64,000 nucleotides of DNA from Gordonia phthalatica (GCF_001305675.1 NZ_CP011853.1:4216001-4280000), one strand, 5' to 3'; shown: positions 26,545 to 34,858, counted from the stretch's first letter. Numbers and translations: made by a program. The notes: generated from the letters alone by a model not told the origin.

Positions 26545-27278
26545 CAGTTCTCCCCCTGCACATCAGTGCGGACAATCGGTTCGGTGGCCGCCCCGGCGGG
26601 CAGCATCGACGGCACGTCGATCAGCGCGCGATAGCCGAGCGCCGGATCGACGGGATTCACCGTGGTGGTCAGGACGGTCTGGTTGCGGCCCAGTTCGACG
26701 AGCCGCGAGATGAGGATCCGATGGTTCTCGTCGCTGGTCACCTGGTCGACGTTGCCGACCACCAGGAACGGCAACGCCTTCGAGTTGGCGAGCGCGACGC
26801 GCAGCAGCAGGCCGTCGAGTTCGGACAGCTCCTCCACGTAATCACCGAGCGCGGGCAGCGGCAGGTCGCCGAAGACCGGGCGGCAGATCCGTTCCAGATC
26901 GGCTTCGGTCGCCTTGCCGATGATGCGGTACCAGCGGGCGTCCCAGCGGACCTTCTCGGTCAGCAGGTCGACGACGCGCACCGAGGCGTAGACGTCGTCG
27001 AGCGCGGACATGCCGGCGAGCGTCGAGACGGCGAAGATGTCCTTGGCCTTGGTGCGACCGAGGACGTCGAGGGTTCCGGCGTTCGGCTTCATGCGTCCGG
27101 CGAGGGTCATCTGCAACGCGGTGCGCCCCGCACCGGCCTCGGCGCGCAGGATCGTGAGTCCGCCGGCCGGGATATCCAGATCGAGCGGACCGTAAACCCG
27201 CCCCCAGGGGCCCTTCTGCGAGATTCCGCGTGCGACGACGGCCATGGCGTCAGGCGCTGCGTCGTGGTGATCGGTCAT
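26544..27278 (-). CDS. Degenerate ABC ATPase partner of YhgE/Pip protein
   Basis: A 244-residue ABC-type nucleotide-binding protein with eroded motifs. The Walker A reads AEAGAGRTAL, with Arg in place of the invariant Lys. The signature region reads YVEELSELDG, and the Walker B position FLVVGNVDQV lacks the Asp-Glu pair. It can hardly hydrolyse ATP in the normal way, and may bind nucleotide or act structurally. Translation is coupled to the YhgE/Pip gene, whose C-terminal helices look permease-like, so I infer an unusual ABC-2-like complex with a non-catalytic subunit. Confidence 0.75.
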   Translation of the reverse strand: MTDHHDAAPDAMAVVARGISQKGPWGRVYGPLDLDIPAGGLTILRAEAGAGRTALQMTLAGRMKPNAGTLDVLGRTKAKDIFAVSTLAGMSALDDVYASVRVVDLLTEKVRWDARWYRIIGKATEADLERICRPVFGDLPLPALGDYVEELSELDGLLLRVALANSKALPFLVVGNVDQVTSDENHRILISRLVELGRNQTVLTTTVNPVDPALGYRALIDVPSMLPAGAATEPIVRTDVQGEN

Positions 27279-27448
27279 GATTCAGCAGCGTAGTCGGGGT
27301 GGCACGTCGGTCCCGAGTCGATTCGCCGAACAGTCTGCGAACACACGTTATCAGATTAAGAGTGTCGCCAGTCACCGCCGATGCCGCCGACGGCAGCCGT
27401 TCCACACAGATCAACGGTCCCGACCTTCCCATTCACCCTTGCATCGCA

Positions 27449-27479
27449 ATGTTTAACCACTAAGATGTTTAGTGAACAT
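27449..27479. promoter_or_regulatory. MarR-type operator before ridA-marR operon
   Basis: Two consecutive 16-bp AT-rich units begin with ATGTTTA: ATGTTTAACCACTAAG and the palindromic ATGTTTAGTGAACAT. The half-site GTTTAGTG recurs upstream of three aromatic operons (30942, 36615 and 39679). It ends 20 bp before the RidA start, where it would block transcription. Confidence 0.6.
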
Positions 27480-27499
27480 CGATCCACTTGGAGGAAACC

Positions 27500-27865
27500 G
27501 TGACGACGAGCGTCTCGCCCCAGCACCCGTACAGCCCGGCCTTCCGCGCCGGCGACACCGTCTATGTCTCGGGCGCCCTGTCCGTCGATTCCGACTACCA
27601 GCCCGTCGACGGCCGCGACGAAGCGCTCGACGCGGCCATCGTCCGCATGACCGAACGCCTGGCCACGGCCGGAGCGGCACTGAACGACGTGGTTAAACTG
27701 ACGTACTACGTGACTGACCTCTCACTTCGCGAGGAGGCCAACCGCCAGTACGAGCGACTCTTCGCAGTCCCCCGCCCGGCACGGACCTTCCTCGAAGTGA
27801 AGGCGCTTCCGTACGGCGCCACCGTGGAGATCGATGCGATCGCCCACGTCGGCCTCGACAAGTAA
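27500..27865 (+). CDS. RidA-family enamine/imine deaminase-like protein
   Basis: A 121-residue YjgF/YER057c/UK114 (RidA) family protein. It has GDTVYVSGALSVD near the N-terminus and the family's catalytic-type Arg in PRPARTFLEVKALPYG, followed by VEIDAIA. RidA hydrolyses reactive enamines or imines; homologues in aromatic gene clusters deaminate or tautomerise pathway intermediates. GGAGGA lies five bases before the GTG at 27500. It is cotranscribed with the MarR gene and faces the aromatic operons. Confidence 0.85.
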   Translation: MTTSVSPQHPYSPAFRAGDTVYVSGALSVDSDYQPVDGRDEALDAAIVRMTERLATAGAALNDVVKLTYYVTDLSLREEANRQYERLFAVPRPARTFLEVKALPYGATVEIDAIAHVGLDK

Positions 27866-27917
27866 CACGGTCACCGCACCTCGACGGTGCACAACGTTTG
27901 CAGGAAGGGGGCGCGCC

Positions 27918-28451
27918 ATGAAGGCGAGCAACGATCAGGACGCCGTCGACGACATCATCGGACAGTGGGGGCAGGAACGTCCGGAGATGGACGTCTCGGC
28001 TCTCCATGTGTTCGGCCGACTCCACCGCGCCTACCTCCTCTATCAGTCGTCACTGTCGTCGCTCTTCTCCGAGTACGACCTCAACATGGCATCCTTCGAC
28101 GTCCTCGCGTCGCTGCGTCGCAACGGCGCCCCGTATCGAATGACGTCGGGCGAGCTCGCCAAGACGATGCTGGTCACCACCGGCGGCGTCACCCTGCGCG
28201 TCGACCGACTGGAGAAGGCCGGCCTGGTGGAGCGCAAGCGCGACCCGGACGACCGCCGGATCGTCTACGTCTGCCTCACCACCAGCGGTTTGAGCCTGAT
28301 CGATCAGACCGCGAGCGCGCACTTCTCCAATGAGTTGCGCCTGCTGCAGGACCTTGACGAGAACGACCAGCGGCAGCTGGCGGATCTGCTCCGTCGGCTG
28401 GAGAACTCGATCATCGACGCCGAGACCGATCACGAGGCACACTCGGCCTGA
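27918..28451 (+). CDS. MarR-family regulator, likely of the aromatic cluster
   Basis: A 177-residue MarR protein. The winged helix spans about residues 55-125, with FDVLASLRRNGAPYRMTSGELAK, TTGGVTLRVDRLEKAGLVER and the wing DPDDRRIVYVCLT. N- and C-terminal helices would form the dimer. AGGAAGG precedes the ATG by seven bases. It is the second gene after RidA. Shared AT-rich motifs ahead of this operon and of three catabolic operons make it the likely local repressor, released by an aromatic acid or its CoA ester. Confidence 0.88.
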   Translation: MKASNDQDAVDDIIGQWGQERPEMDVSALHVFGRLHRAYLLYQSSLSSLFSEYDLNMASFDVLASLRRNGAPYRMTSGELAKTMLVTTGGVTLRVDRLEKAGLVERKRDPDDRRIVYVCLTTSGLSLIDQTASAHFSNELRLLQDLDENDQRQLADLLRRLENSIIDAETDHEAHSA

Positions 28452-28467
28452 CGCGGATCTGTCAGGA

Positions 28468-28514
28468 ACAGTGCGACCGCGAGCCGCTCACAGCGGCTCG
28501 CGGTCGCACTGTTT
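28468..28514 (+). terminator. Long hairpin terminator after marR
   Basis: A perfect 21-bp stem (28468-28488 with 28492-28512) closes over a 3-base loop and is followed by TT. It starts 17 bases after the MarR stop. Confidence 0.8.
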
Positions 28515-28537
28515 CCACGTGGTCTGTGTCTGCCTGA

Positions 28538-28585
28538 TTCATCTCTTCGTGGTTCATCTCTTCGTGGTTCATCTCTGCGTGGTTC
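28538..28585. repeat. 15-bp tandem repeat, three copies
   Basis: TTCATCTCTTCGTGG occurs at 28538, 28553 and, with one change, 28568, followed by the start of a fourth copy. It lies between two terminators in non-coding DNA. There are no spacers, so it is not a CRISPR. Confidence 0.8.
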
Positions 28586-28595
28586 ACGACAGACG

Positions 28596-28627
28596 ACTGC
28601 GCCCCGTCCTCTCGGACGGGGCGCAGT
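28596..28627 (-). terminator. Hairpin terminator after Rieske oxygenase operon
   Basis: ACTGCGCCCCGTCC pairs over 14 bp with GGACGGGGCGCAGT across a 4-base loop, 27 bp past the Rieske stop codon. Confidence 0.7.
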
Positions 28628-28653
28628 GATCGTATGCGGCGACCTTCTTCGGG

Positions 28654-29685
28654 TCAGGCCTCGGCGAGCGCCTTGGCCTGCTCCTCCGCCTGGGCACGGT
28701 ACATGCGGCGCAGTCGGATCACGCCCAGATCGTGCTGGTACAGGTTCTCCGCCTGGTCCGCGTCGGGAGCCATGCCCTCGAGCATGGCGCGGTCCTGTTG
28801 GAGCACGGCCCAGTGCCGCTCCTCCAGCGTGGTCCGGTAGAGGAAGCGCCACACGTCGCGCTCCCAGCCGACCACGCGGCGGTACCGCCAGAAGAAGATC
28901 GACGTGGTGCCCTCGTCGATCGGCGTCGCCATGCCGACGATGCCGAACGGGCCGCCGGGGCCGGCGGTGGCCGGGTACGGGATCTCCAGATCCACCCAGT
29001 CGACACCGCTGCGGCTGAACTCCACCCAGTCGAAGTTGACGCCGCGCTGATTGGTCTTCTCGAAGAAGAAGCCGCGGTCGGTCTCCCGGATGCGGAAGCG
29101 CGCCGACTGCTCTCCGCCGAACATCGAGTGCGATTCGTGGTGCAGGAACGCGCCGTGCATCGGGTCCAGGAGGTTCTCCACGGCGAAGCGCCACGGGGCC
29201 TTCCATTCGGTGTAGCAGAGGAACTCCGAGACGCCTTCGTCCGCGAGGGGGTCGGGGACGACGAGAGGGGTGGGTTCGGTCTCGGTGTCGAGGCCGAACC
29301 ACGCCAGGATCGCGCCGCCGACCTCCTGCACCGGCAGGGCGCGGACGAGTTTCTTGCCCTCGAGATTGCAGCCGGGCATGCCGGGGACCGACAGGACCGT
29401 GCCCTCGCCGTCGACCTGGACGCCGTGGTACTTGCAGGCGATGCGATCGCCGAGGTGCATGCCGTGCGACAGCGGAGCACCGCGGTGCGGGCAGCGGTCG
29501 GCCAGCATGCGGACGGTGCCGTCGGACTGGCGGTACAGGACCCAGTCCTCACCGAGACGCTTGAGCTTGCGGATGGCGCCGCGCTCCACCCAGCTCGACG
29601 GGCAGACGGCGTGCCACTGATCGCGGAGACCGGTTGCGAAAATCTCGTCGGCCGAGAGAGCTCCCGGCTTGTAGACGCGTGCCAT
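28654..29685 (-). CDS. Rieske non-haem iron oxygenase, alpha subunit
   Basis: A 343-residue aromatic-ring-hydroxylating or O-demethylating oxygenase of the phthalate-oxygenase-like class, which works without a beta subunit. The N-terminal Rieske domain has C65-x-H67 (CPHRG) and C84-xx-H87 (CKYHG) for the 2Fe-2S cluster. The catalytic domain has DPMHGAFLH, giving the bridging Asp D174 and iron ligands H177 and H182. Electrons should come from the reductase encoded at 29915-30898. The ATG shares a base with the stop of the small upstream gene (TAATG). The substrate is unknown; in context it probably opens a substituted benzoate, phenol or aryl ether for meta cleavage. Confidence 0.92.
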   Translation of the reverse strand: MARVYKPGALSADEIFATGLRDQWHAVCPSSWVERGAIRKLKRLGEDWVLYRQSDGTVRMLADRCPHRGAPLSHGMHLGDRIACKYHGVQVDGEGTVLSVPGMPGCNLEGKKLVRALPVQEVGGAILAWFGLDTETEPTPLVVPDPLADEGVSEFLCYTEWKAPWRFAVENLLDPMHGAFLHHESHSMFGGEQSARFRIRETDRGFFFEKTNQRGVNFDWVEFSRSGVDWVDLEIPYPATAGPGGPFGIVGMATPIDEGTTSIFFWRYRRVVGWERDVWRFLYRTTLEERHWAVLQQDRAMLEGMAPDADQAENLYQHDLGVIRLRRMYRAQAEEQAKALAEA

Positions 29686-29903
29686 TACTGGTCCCCCAAT
29701 CGTGCGATTTCGGTGGTGAAGGACTCGGCGGTCCACGTCTTGCCGTCGGGCGCGAAGACGCCGGCGGAGTTGAGGCCCTCGACGAGGCCTTCCAGGCTGT
29801 GTTCACCCTCGCCGAACACCCCCTCAATGGCGGTTGCGAGCTGACGCTCGTAGGGAGTGGGATCGCCGGTCCGCGTTTGGATCGGCACCATGTACAGACT
29901 CAT
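29685..29903 (-). CDS. Small recombinase-like HTH protein coupled to Rieske gene
   Basis: A 72-residue soluble protein between the reductase and oxygenase genes. The second half, LNSAGVFAPDGKTWTAESF followed by TTEIARLG, resembles the short helical domain found in serine-recombinase C-termini (pattern LNxxGxxxPxGxxWTAxxVxxIL). It has no catalytic recombinase domain. The start has GGAG eight bases upstream, and its stop overlaps the oxygenase ATG, so it is made in step with the oxygenase. It could be an accessory or assembly protein or a small regulator; nothing in the sequence decides. Confidence 0.7.
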   Translation of the reverse strand: MSLYMVPIQTRTGDPTPYERQLATAIEGVFGEGEHSLEGLVEGLNSAGVFAPDGKTWTAESFTTEIARLGDQ

Positions 29904-29914
29904 CGCTTTATCTC

Positions 29915-30898
29915 CTAGAGGTCCAGTACTAATTCGGCTGTTTTGGCTCGCGAAACGCAGATCATCATGGTTTCGCCTGACTCCTGCTCCGCGGAGGAGA
30001 GGACGTAGTCGCGGTGATCGGGCATGCCGCAGAGCACGCGGGTCTCACAGCTGCCGCACATGCCTTCGCGGCACGAGTTCGGCACGTCGACGCCCGCGTT
30101 CTCCAGGGCGTCGAGGATCGGGATGTCGGGACCCACTTCGACGGTGACGCCGGAGGTCTCGCAGCGGACGGAGATCGGCGAATCGGCCGGCTCCTCCTCG
30201 TTCTCGGCGCGGGTCTTGGGCTTGAAGCGCTCCAGGCGGACGGCCTCGCGGTCCCACGCGTCGCAGGTTCCTTCGACGGCGTTCAGCAGCCCCTCGGGAC
30301 CGCAGGTGTAGACCAGCGTGTCCGGGCGGGGAGTGCCGAGGAGCGCCTTCAGGTCGATGACGCCCTCCTTGTCCTCACTGACCACCGACACGTGGTCGCC
30401 GTAGGCGGCGAGGTCGGCGAGGAAGGCCATGGTGTCGCGACTGCGACCGCCGTAGTGCAGCTCCCAGTCGGCGCCGGAGCGCTGTGCGGCCGAGATCATC
30501 GGGAGCATCGGCGTGATGCCGATGCCGCCGGCGATGAACACGTACTTGGCGGCGTCGAGGAACTCGAAGTTGTTCCGAGGCAGGCTCACCGACACCAGGT
30601 GTCCGGGCCGAAGGGTCTCATGGACGTACTTCGATCCGCCGCGGGTCGACGGGTCGCGCAGCACCGCGATGCGGTACGACGTCCGGTCGGTCGGGTCGCC
30701 GCACAGCGAGTACTGGCGGACGATCCCCTTGCCGAGGTGGATGTCGATGTGCGCGCCCGGCTGCCACGCGGGCAGCGTGGCGCCGGTCGACTCCTCGAGG
30801 CGAACGGCGATCACACCGTCGGCCTCCCAACGCATCTCCCGGACCACCAGTTCGTAGGTTCCGGTTTCGAGGTTCACGGGTCCTGCTTCGAGGCTCAT
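29915..30898 (-). CDS. Rieske oxygenase reductase (FMN/2Fe-2S, PDR type)
   Basis: A 327-residue reductase that passes electrons from NADH to the Rieske oxygenase. Domains in order: flavin domain with RQYSLCGDP (~60-70), nicotinamide domain with FIAGGIGITPMLPMI (~120-135) and CGPEGLL, and a C-terminal plant-type ferredoxin with CREGMCGSC (about 276-284) and a last Cys in MMICVSRA. This single-chain order is that of phthalate dioxygenase reductase/VanB. It is the first gene of the oxygenase operon; an operator-like motif lies upstream. Confidence 0.93.
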   Translation of the reverse strand: MSLEAGPVNLETGTYELVVREMRWEADGVIAVRLEESTGATLPAWQPGAHIDIHLGKGIVRQYSLCGDPTDRTSYRIAVLRDPSTRGGSKYVHETLRPGHLVSVSLPRNNFEFLDAAKYVFIAGGIGITPMLPMISAAQRSGADWELHYGGRSRDTMAFLADLAAYGDHVSVVSEDKEGVIDLKALLGTPRPDTLVYTCGPEGLLNAVEGTCDAWDREAVRLERFKPKTRAENEEEPADSPISVRCETSGVTVEVGPDIPILDALENAGVDVPNSCREGMCGSCETRVLCGMPDHRDYVLSSAEQESGETMMICVSRAKTAELVLDL

Positions 30899-30928
30899 CG
30901 CTCACACCCTCCCAGCCATACTCATTTG

Positions 30929-30958
30929 CTTTAGTAGTTAATAGTTTAGCACTCAGTT
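30929..30958. promoter_or_regulatory. MarR-type operator before reductase operon
   Basis: TAGTTTAGCACTCAGTT (30942-30958) matches the motif at 36615-36632 in its GTTTAG-NN-CT core, and an adjacent CTTTAGTAGTTAATAG lies at 30929-30944. This AT-rich island sits 31-60 bp before the reductase start. Confidence 0.5.
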
Positions 30959-31013
30959 GTTATCGGTGTCACATGAATTCTGAAAAATTTCCTGCGTCAC
31001 TTTTCTGGTGCTG

Positions 31014-32654
31014 CTACTTCGGCACGGACACCGGCGGGGTGAACGGCTTCGGCATGGGACCGAACGACGCGAGGTCCACCTCGACCACGACGGGCCCCTG
31101 CTTGGCGACGGCGGCGGCCAGCACCTCGTCGGCGTCGGCGATGCTGCCGATGCGCAGGTAGTCGAGACCGATCGCGGCGCTGAGCTGCTGGAAGTCCGGC
31201 GTCGCGAGGTCGACGGCGTAGGTGGGGCCGGTGGCGGCCTGCATGTTGCGGAGCACGCCGTAGCCTGCGTCGTTGAAGACCATCAGGACCAGCCAGGGCT
31301 TCTCCTGGGCAACCGTCAAGAGTTCACCCAGGTGGACGGCCAAGCCGCCGTCGCCGGCGATGCCGAGCGTCGGATGCGTCTCGTCGGCAAGGGCGGCGCC
31401 GATCGCCATGCCCAGGCCCTGACCGATGCCGCCGCCGCGCGGGAAGATGTTGGTCCGCGGATCGGAGAACGGCAGCAGTCGGTTGCCCCACGAGCTCGAC
31501 GCGATGGTCACGTCGCGCGCGACGGGCGACGAGGCGGGGAACGCCCGGCGCACCGCGTCGCACAGCAGTGCGTGATCGCCGAGGCCCTCACGCTGCGTGG
31601 CGCGGACGGCGTTGCGGGTGTCGGTGGCGCGCTGGGTCCACTCCGGATCCACCTGGCCGTCGAACTCGACGGTCGCCAGCAGCGCACCCAGGACGGCGTC
31701 GACGTCGGCGACCACAGAGACGGTCGCGTCGAACACCCGGCCGGGAGCCGCGGGGTCCAGGTCCACCTGGACGTGCTGGGCGGGCACCGGGATCGAGTAG
31801 TCACCGGTCTCGTTGCTGCGGAAGTGGGTGCCGAGGGAGACCAGCAGGTCGGCGTCGGCGAGCAGTTCCCGACCGCCGGGGGTGGCGCCGTAGTTGCCGA
31901 TGCAGAGGCGATGGTTCTCGTCGACGGCGCCGCGACCGGAGTTGCTGGTCAGCAGCGGGACGCCCCACCGTTCGATGAGCTCGGTGAGCTGCTTGCCCGC
32001 ACGCCCGGCGCCGCCGCCCGCCCAGATCACCGGGCGACGCGCCGCGGCGATCGCCGCGCGGATCGCGTCCAGGTCGGTTTCGGAGGGAGTCGGGAGTTCG
32101 ACGGCCGGCGGGTTCGTCGCCGGCAACACGTCCTGCGCGGCGTACTGCAGGTCGATCGGCCATTCGATGGAGACCGGGCCGCCGCGCGGGGTCAGCGCCC
32201 GGCGGACGCCGTCGCGCAGGATCTCCCCCGCCGACGCCGCGTCGGTGATCGTCGCGGCGTGCGCCGAGACGGCCTCGAGCATGCCCAGCTGGTCCTTGGT
32301 CTCATGGATGAAGCCGCGCCCGGAACCGAGGTACTGCACCTGGACCTGGCCGGTGATGTGCAGGACGGAGGTGTCGGCGGCCAGCGACTCGACGAGCGAT
32401 CCGGCGGCGTTGCCCGCACCGGTGCCGGTGCTGGTCAGTGCGCAGCCCAGCCCGCCGGTCGCGCGCGCGTAGCCGTCGGCGGCGTTGACCGCGCCAGCCT
32501 CGTGCCGCACGGGGACGAACCGCAGGTGCTTGGCGACGGCCTCGACGAGGGGCAGGTTGTGGACGCTGACGATGCCGAAGACCGTGTCGACACCGGCTTC
32601 GCGTAGGACCTCGACGAGCAGATCGCCGCCGTTGGCCTGTGACTTCTGGTTCAT
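31014..32654 (-). CDS. ThDP-dependent decarboxylase/carboligase
   Basis: A 546-residue enzyme of the acetolactate synthase/benzoylformate decarboxylase superfamily. The catalytic Glu is E52 in RHEAGAVNAADGYAR. The C-terminal ThDP motif runs from GDGGLAVHLGELLT to FNDAGYG (about 428-460). The middle domain has a Rossmann-like fold with WAGGGAGRAGKQL. The family decarboxylates 2-oxo acids or joins them to aldehydes. In this operon it may act on a 2-oxo acid released after ring cleavage, giving an aldehyde for the aldehyde dehydrogenase at 36751. It is the last gene of the operon starting at 36585. Confidence 0.85.
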   Translation of the reverse strand: MNQKSQANGGDLLVEVLREAGVDTVFGIVSVHNLPLVEAVAKHLRFVPVRHEAGAVNAADGYARATGGLGCALTSTGTGAGNAAGSLVESLAADTSVLHITGQVQVQYLGSGRGFIHETKDQLGMLEAVSAHAATITDAASAGEILRDGVRRALTPRGGPVSIEWPIDLQYAAQDVLPATNPPAVELPTPSETDLDAIRAAIAAARRPVIWAGGGAGRAGKQLTELIERWGVPLLTSNSGRGAVDENHRLCIGNYGATPGGRELLADADLLVSLGTHFRSNETGDYSIPVPAQHVQVDLDPAAPGRVFDATVSVVADVDAVLGALLATVEFDGQVDPEWTQRATDTRNAVRATQREGLGDHALLCDAVRRAFPASSPVARDVTIASSSWGNRLLPFSDPRTNIFPRGGGIGQGLGMAIGAALADETHPTLGIAGDGGLAVHLGELLTVAQEKPWLVLMVFNDAGYGVLRNMQAATGPTYAVDLATPDFQQLSAAIGLDYLRIGSIADADEVLAAAVAKQGPVVVEVDLASFGPMPKPFTPPVSVPK

Positions 32655-32720
32655 GGGAATCTCCGGTGGGGCTGTAGGGCTGATGAAGCGGTTGGGCTGC
32701 AGGGTTTCAGTGGACGGGGG

Positions 32721-33506
32721 TCAGACGTACCGCGAGACGCCGCCGGCCACCTCGACGGTGGTGCCGGTGACGTACGACGACCGCGGCGACAGGAGCATCG
32801 CGACGATGCCCGCCACCTCGTCGGCGCGGCCGAACCGGCCGAGCGCGACGCCGCGGTCGGTCACGATGTCGTGCTCCCACTCGGCGAAGGGACGCGGATC
32901 CTCGGAGGCGGCGTAGCGCCGCTGCCACTGCCCGGTGTCGATGAGGCCGAGCAGGACCGAGTTGACTCGGACGCGCGGCGCCAGTTCGAAGGACAGGGAC
33001 TTGCTCAGGTTCAGCAGGCCCGCGCGGGCGGCCGACGTCGCGATCAATCGCGTCTCCGGCTGCCGCGCGAGGACCGCGTTGATGTTGACGATCGACGCCG
33101 CGTCCGACCGCCCGAGGTGCTCGCGGGCTGCGTCGATCGTGTTGAGGACGCCGGCGAACTTCAGGTCGAACTCGTCGTGCCAGTCGTCCATGCTGGTCTC
33201 CCACAGGGGAGCCATCCGAGAGCCGCCCGCATTGTTGACCAGGCCGTCGAGCCCGCCGAAACGATCGACGGCCCCGCTGATCAGGGCGTCCACATCGGTG
33301 CGGCTGCGCACGTCGGCCGCGACGGCCAGGACTCGCTCGCCCGTGTCGGGAGCGACGTCGGAGATCGCGGCCGCCAGCCGGTCGGCATCGCGCGCACAGG
33401 TCGCGACGTTGGCGCCTTCGGCCAGCAGTTCGGCGACGGTCGCCAGGCCGACGCCCGAACTGCCGCCGGTGACGACGTAGGTGCGGCCGGAGAGGTGGAG
33501 GTCCAT
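32721..33506 (-). CDS. SDR-family protein lacking the Tyr-Lys pair
   Basis: A 261-residue Rossmann-fold SDR. The nucleotide loop TGGSSGVG (13-20) and NNAG (91-94) are intact. The active-site segment reads LIATSAARAG: Thr157 stands where the catalytic Tyr should be and Arg161 replaces Lys. A divergent SDR branch with ATSAARAG is known and its chemistry is unsettled. It could still act through other residues, or have a binding role. The gene lies between the ThDP enzyme and a canonical SDR in the same operon, so a structural pairing with that SDR is possible. Confidence 0.82.
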   Translation of the reverse strand: MDLHLSGRTYVVTGGSSGVGLATVAELLAEGANVATCARDADRLAAAISDVAPDTGERVLAVAADVRSRTDVDALISGAVDRFGGLDGLVNNAGGSRMAPLWETSMDDWHDEFDLKFAGVLNTIDAAREHLGRSDAASIVNINAVLARQPETRLIATSAARAGLLNLSKSLSFELAPRVRVNSVLLGLIDTGQWQRRYAASEDPRPFAEWEHDIVTDRGVALGRFGRADEVAGIVAMLLSPRSSYVTGTTVEVAGGVSRYV

Positions 33507-33530
33507 GACGGGCTGCTCTCTGTGATGGGG

Positions 33531-34298
33531 CTAGTGGAAGACGAATCCGCCGTCGATGACGAGTTCCTGGCCCGTGATGTAGGAGGCCTCGTCACCGAGG
33601 AGGAAGGCCACCGCGCCGACCAGGTCGGCCGGTTGCTGGGAGCGGGCCAGCGCACGGTTGCGGCGGTACAGGTCGTGCCGGTGCTCGGGCACCTTCTCGG
33701 CGGACTCCGATTCGGTGAGGCCGGGCGAGACGGTGTTGACGGTGATCCCGTACTCGCCGAGGTCACGGGCCATCGCGCGGGTCAGTGCCGACACCCCGCC
33801 CTTCGACGAGATGTAGTGGCACAGCTTGCCCGAGCCGTACAGCTGCGCGTCGGATCCGATCGTCACGATGCGGCCCTCGCCGGCGTCGATCAGGTGCGGA
33901 GCCACGGCCCGACTGACGAGGAACGTGCCGCGCAGGTTCACGTCCAGGACGCGGTCCCATTCCTCGATCGGGAGTTCGTGCACCGCACGACCGCCGACAC
34001 CGTCGGCCAGGGCCGCGTTGTTGACGAGCCCGTAGACGGGTCCGTCCGCGGCGACGGCCGCGACCATGGCGTCCACCGACTCCGGGGAGCGCACGTCGAG
34101 TGCGCAGAACCGGGCGTCGATGCCGTCGGCCACCAGTGCTTCGGTGGCGGCTCGGCCCCAGTCCTCACGGATGTCGGTGATCCACACCCGTGCGCCGTCC
34201 TCGCCGACGCGGCGGGCGATCGCCAGGCCGAGGCCGCGACCGCTGCCGGTGACGACGACGGTCCTGCCCTGCAAAGACTTGCGTTCTGGAGTCGACAT
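33531..34298 (-). CDS. Short-chain dehydrogenase/reductase
   Basis: A 255-residue classical SDR with TGSGRGLG (about 17-24), NNAA, and a complete YISSK active-site motif with its Ser in IGSDAQLYG. In a ring-hydroxylating cluster it could dehydrogenate a cis-dihydrodiol to a catechol, although a later alcohol dehydrogenation is equally possible. It follows the cupin gene by six bases and belongs to the 36585-31014 operon. Confidence 0.88.
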   Translation of the reverse strand: MSTPERKSLQGRTVVVTGSGRGLGLAIARRVGEDGARVWITDIREDWGRAATEALVADGIDARFCALDVRSPESVDAMVAAVAADGPVYGLVNNAALADGVGGRAVHELPIEEWDRVLDVNLRGTFLVSRAVAPHLIDAGEGRIVTIGSDAQLYGSGKLCHYISSKGGVSALTRAMARDLGEYGITVNTVSPGLTESESAEKVPEHRHDLYRRNRALARSQQPADLVGAVAFLLGDEASYITGQELVIDGGFVFH

Positions 34299-34304
34299 GG
34301 GCGA

Positions 34305-34805
34305 TCAGTCCCGCGTGATGCCGTGCATCACCGAGGTCTCCGGGTAGCTCGGGACCTGCGGCTTGCCGGTGCCGATGATGACGGCGAACAGGGCGGGCTT
34401 ATCGGAGACGTTCTTGAGGCTGCGCGGGACGCCTGCCGGGACGACGATCATGTCGCGGTAGCCGAGCTTGCGCTTGGCGATCTCGGTGCCGCGGTGCACG
34501 GCCACCTCGATCTCGCCTTCGAGAACGAAGAAGGCCTCTTCGGAGTCGAAGTGGGTGTGCTCGGGGCCCTCGGCACCTGCGGGGAGCAGCATGTTCGAGA
34601 ACGTGAAGCCCTGCGACTTGATGGTGCGGGTGTCGTTCGAGTGGTCACCGGTCGCGCCGGAGCCGACGTAGCGGATCTGGGCGCGGGCGAACTGCTCGCC
34701 CGCCTTGGTCTGGAAGCCGAGGGCGTCCCAGTCCTCGTAGCGGCTCTCGCGGGTGAGGATGATCGAATCGGCGTATTCGGCCAGGTCGGCGGTCTGGTAA
34801 TCCAT
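34305..34805 (-). CDS. Cupin-domain protein
   Basis: A 166-residue single-cupin protein. Motif 1 is PEHTHFDSEEAFFVLEGEIEV with two His and a Glu metal-ligand set. Motif 2 is VVPAGVPRSLKNVS, where the usual His is Arg, so the metal site lacks one ligand or uses another. Pathway cupins can be dioxygenases, decarboxylases or isomerases. The operon context suggests a step on a ring-cleavage product or a sensor role. Confidence 0.82.
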   Translation of the reverse strand: MDYQTADLAEYADSIILTRESRYEDWDALGFQTKAGEQFARAQIRYVGSGATGDHSNDTRTIKSQGFTFSNMLLPAGAEGPEHTHFDSEEAFFVLEGEIEVAVHRGTEIAKRKLGYRDMIVVPAGVPRSLKNVSDKPALFAVIIGTGKPQVPSYPETSVMHGITRD

Positions 34806-34858
34806 GACGGAACTCCTTTGATTCTGTGGTTCGGTTCGGTTGACGAGTTGGCGAAGGG

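Noticed and set aside
28538..28585. 15-bp repeats as CRISPR or phage attachment site
   Set aside because: No spacers, no integrase and no tRNA nearby; it is a simple tandem repeat.
29685..29903. Small HTH protein as an active site-specific recombinase
   Set aside because: It lacks the serine catalytic domain and is far too short; only the C-terminal helical pattern is similar.
31008..32606. 532-codon plus-strand open frame
   Set aside because: Antisense shadow of the ThDP enzyme gene, which has the catalytic Glu and GDG motifs.
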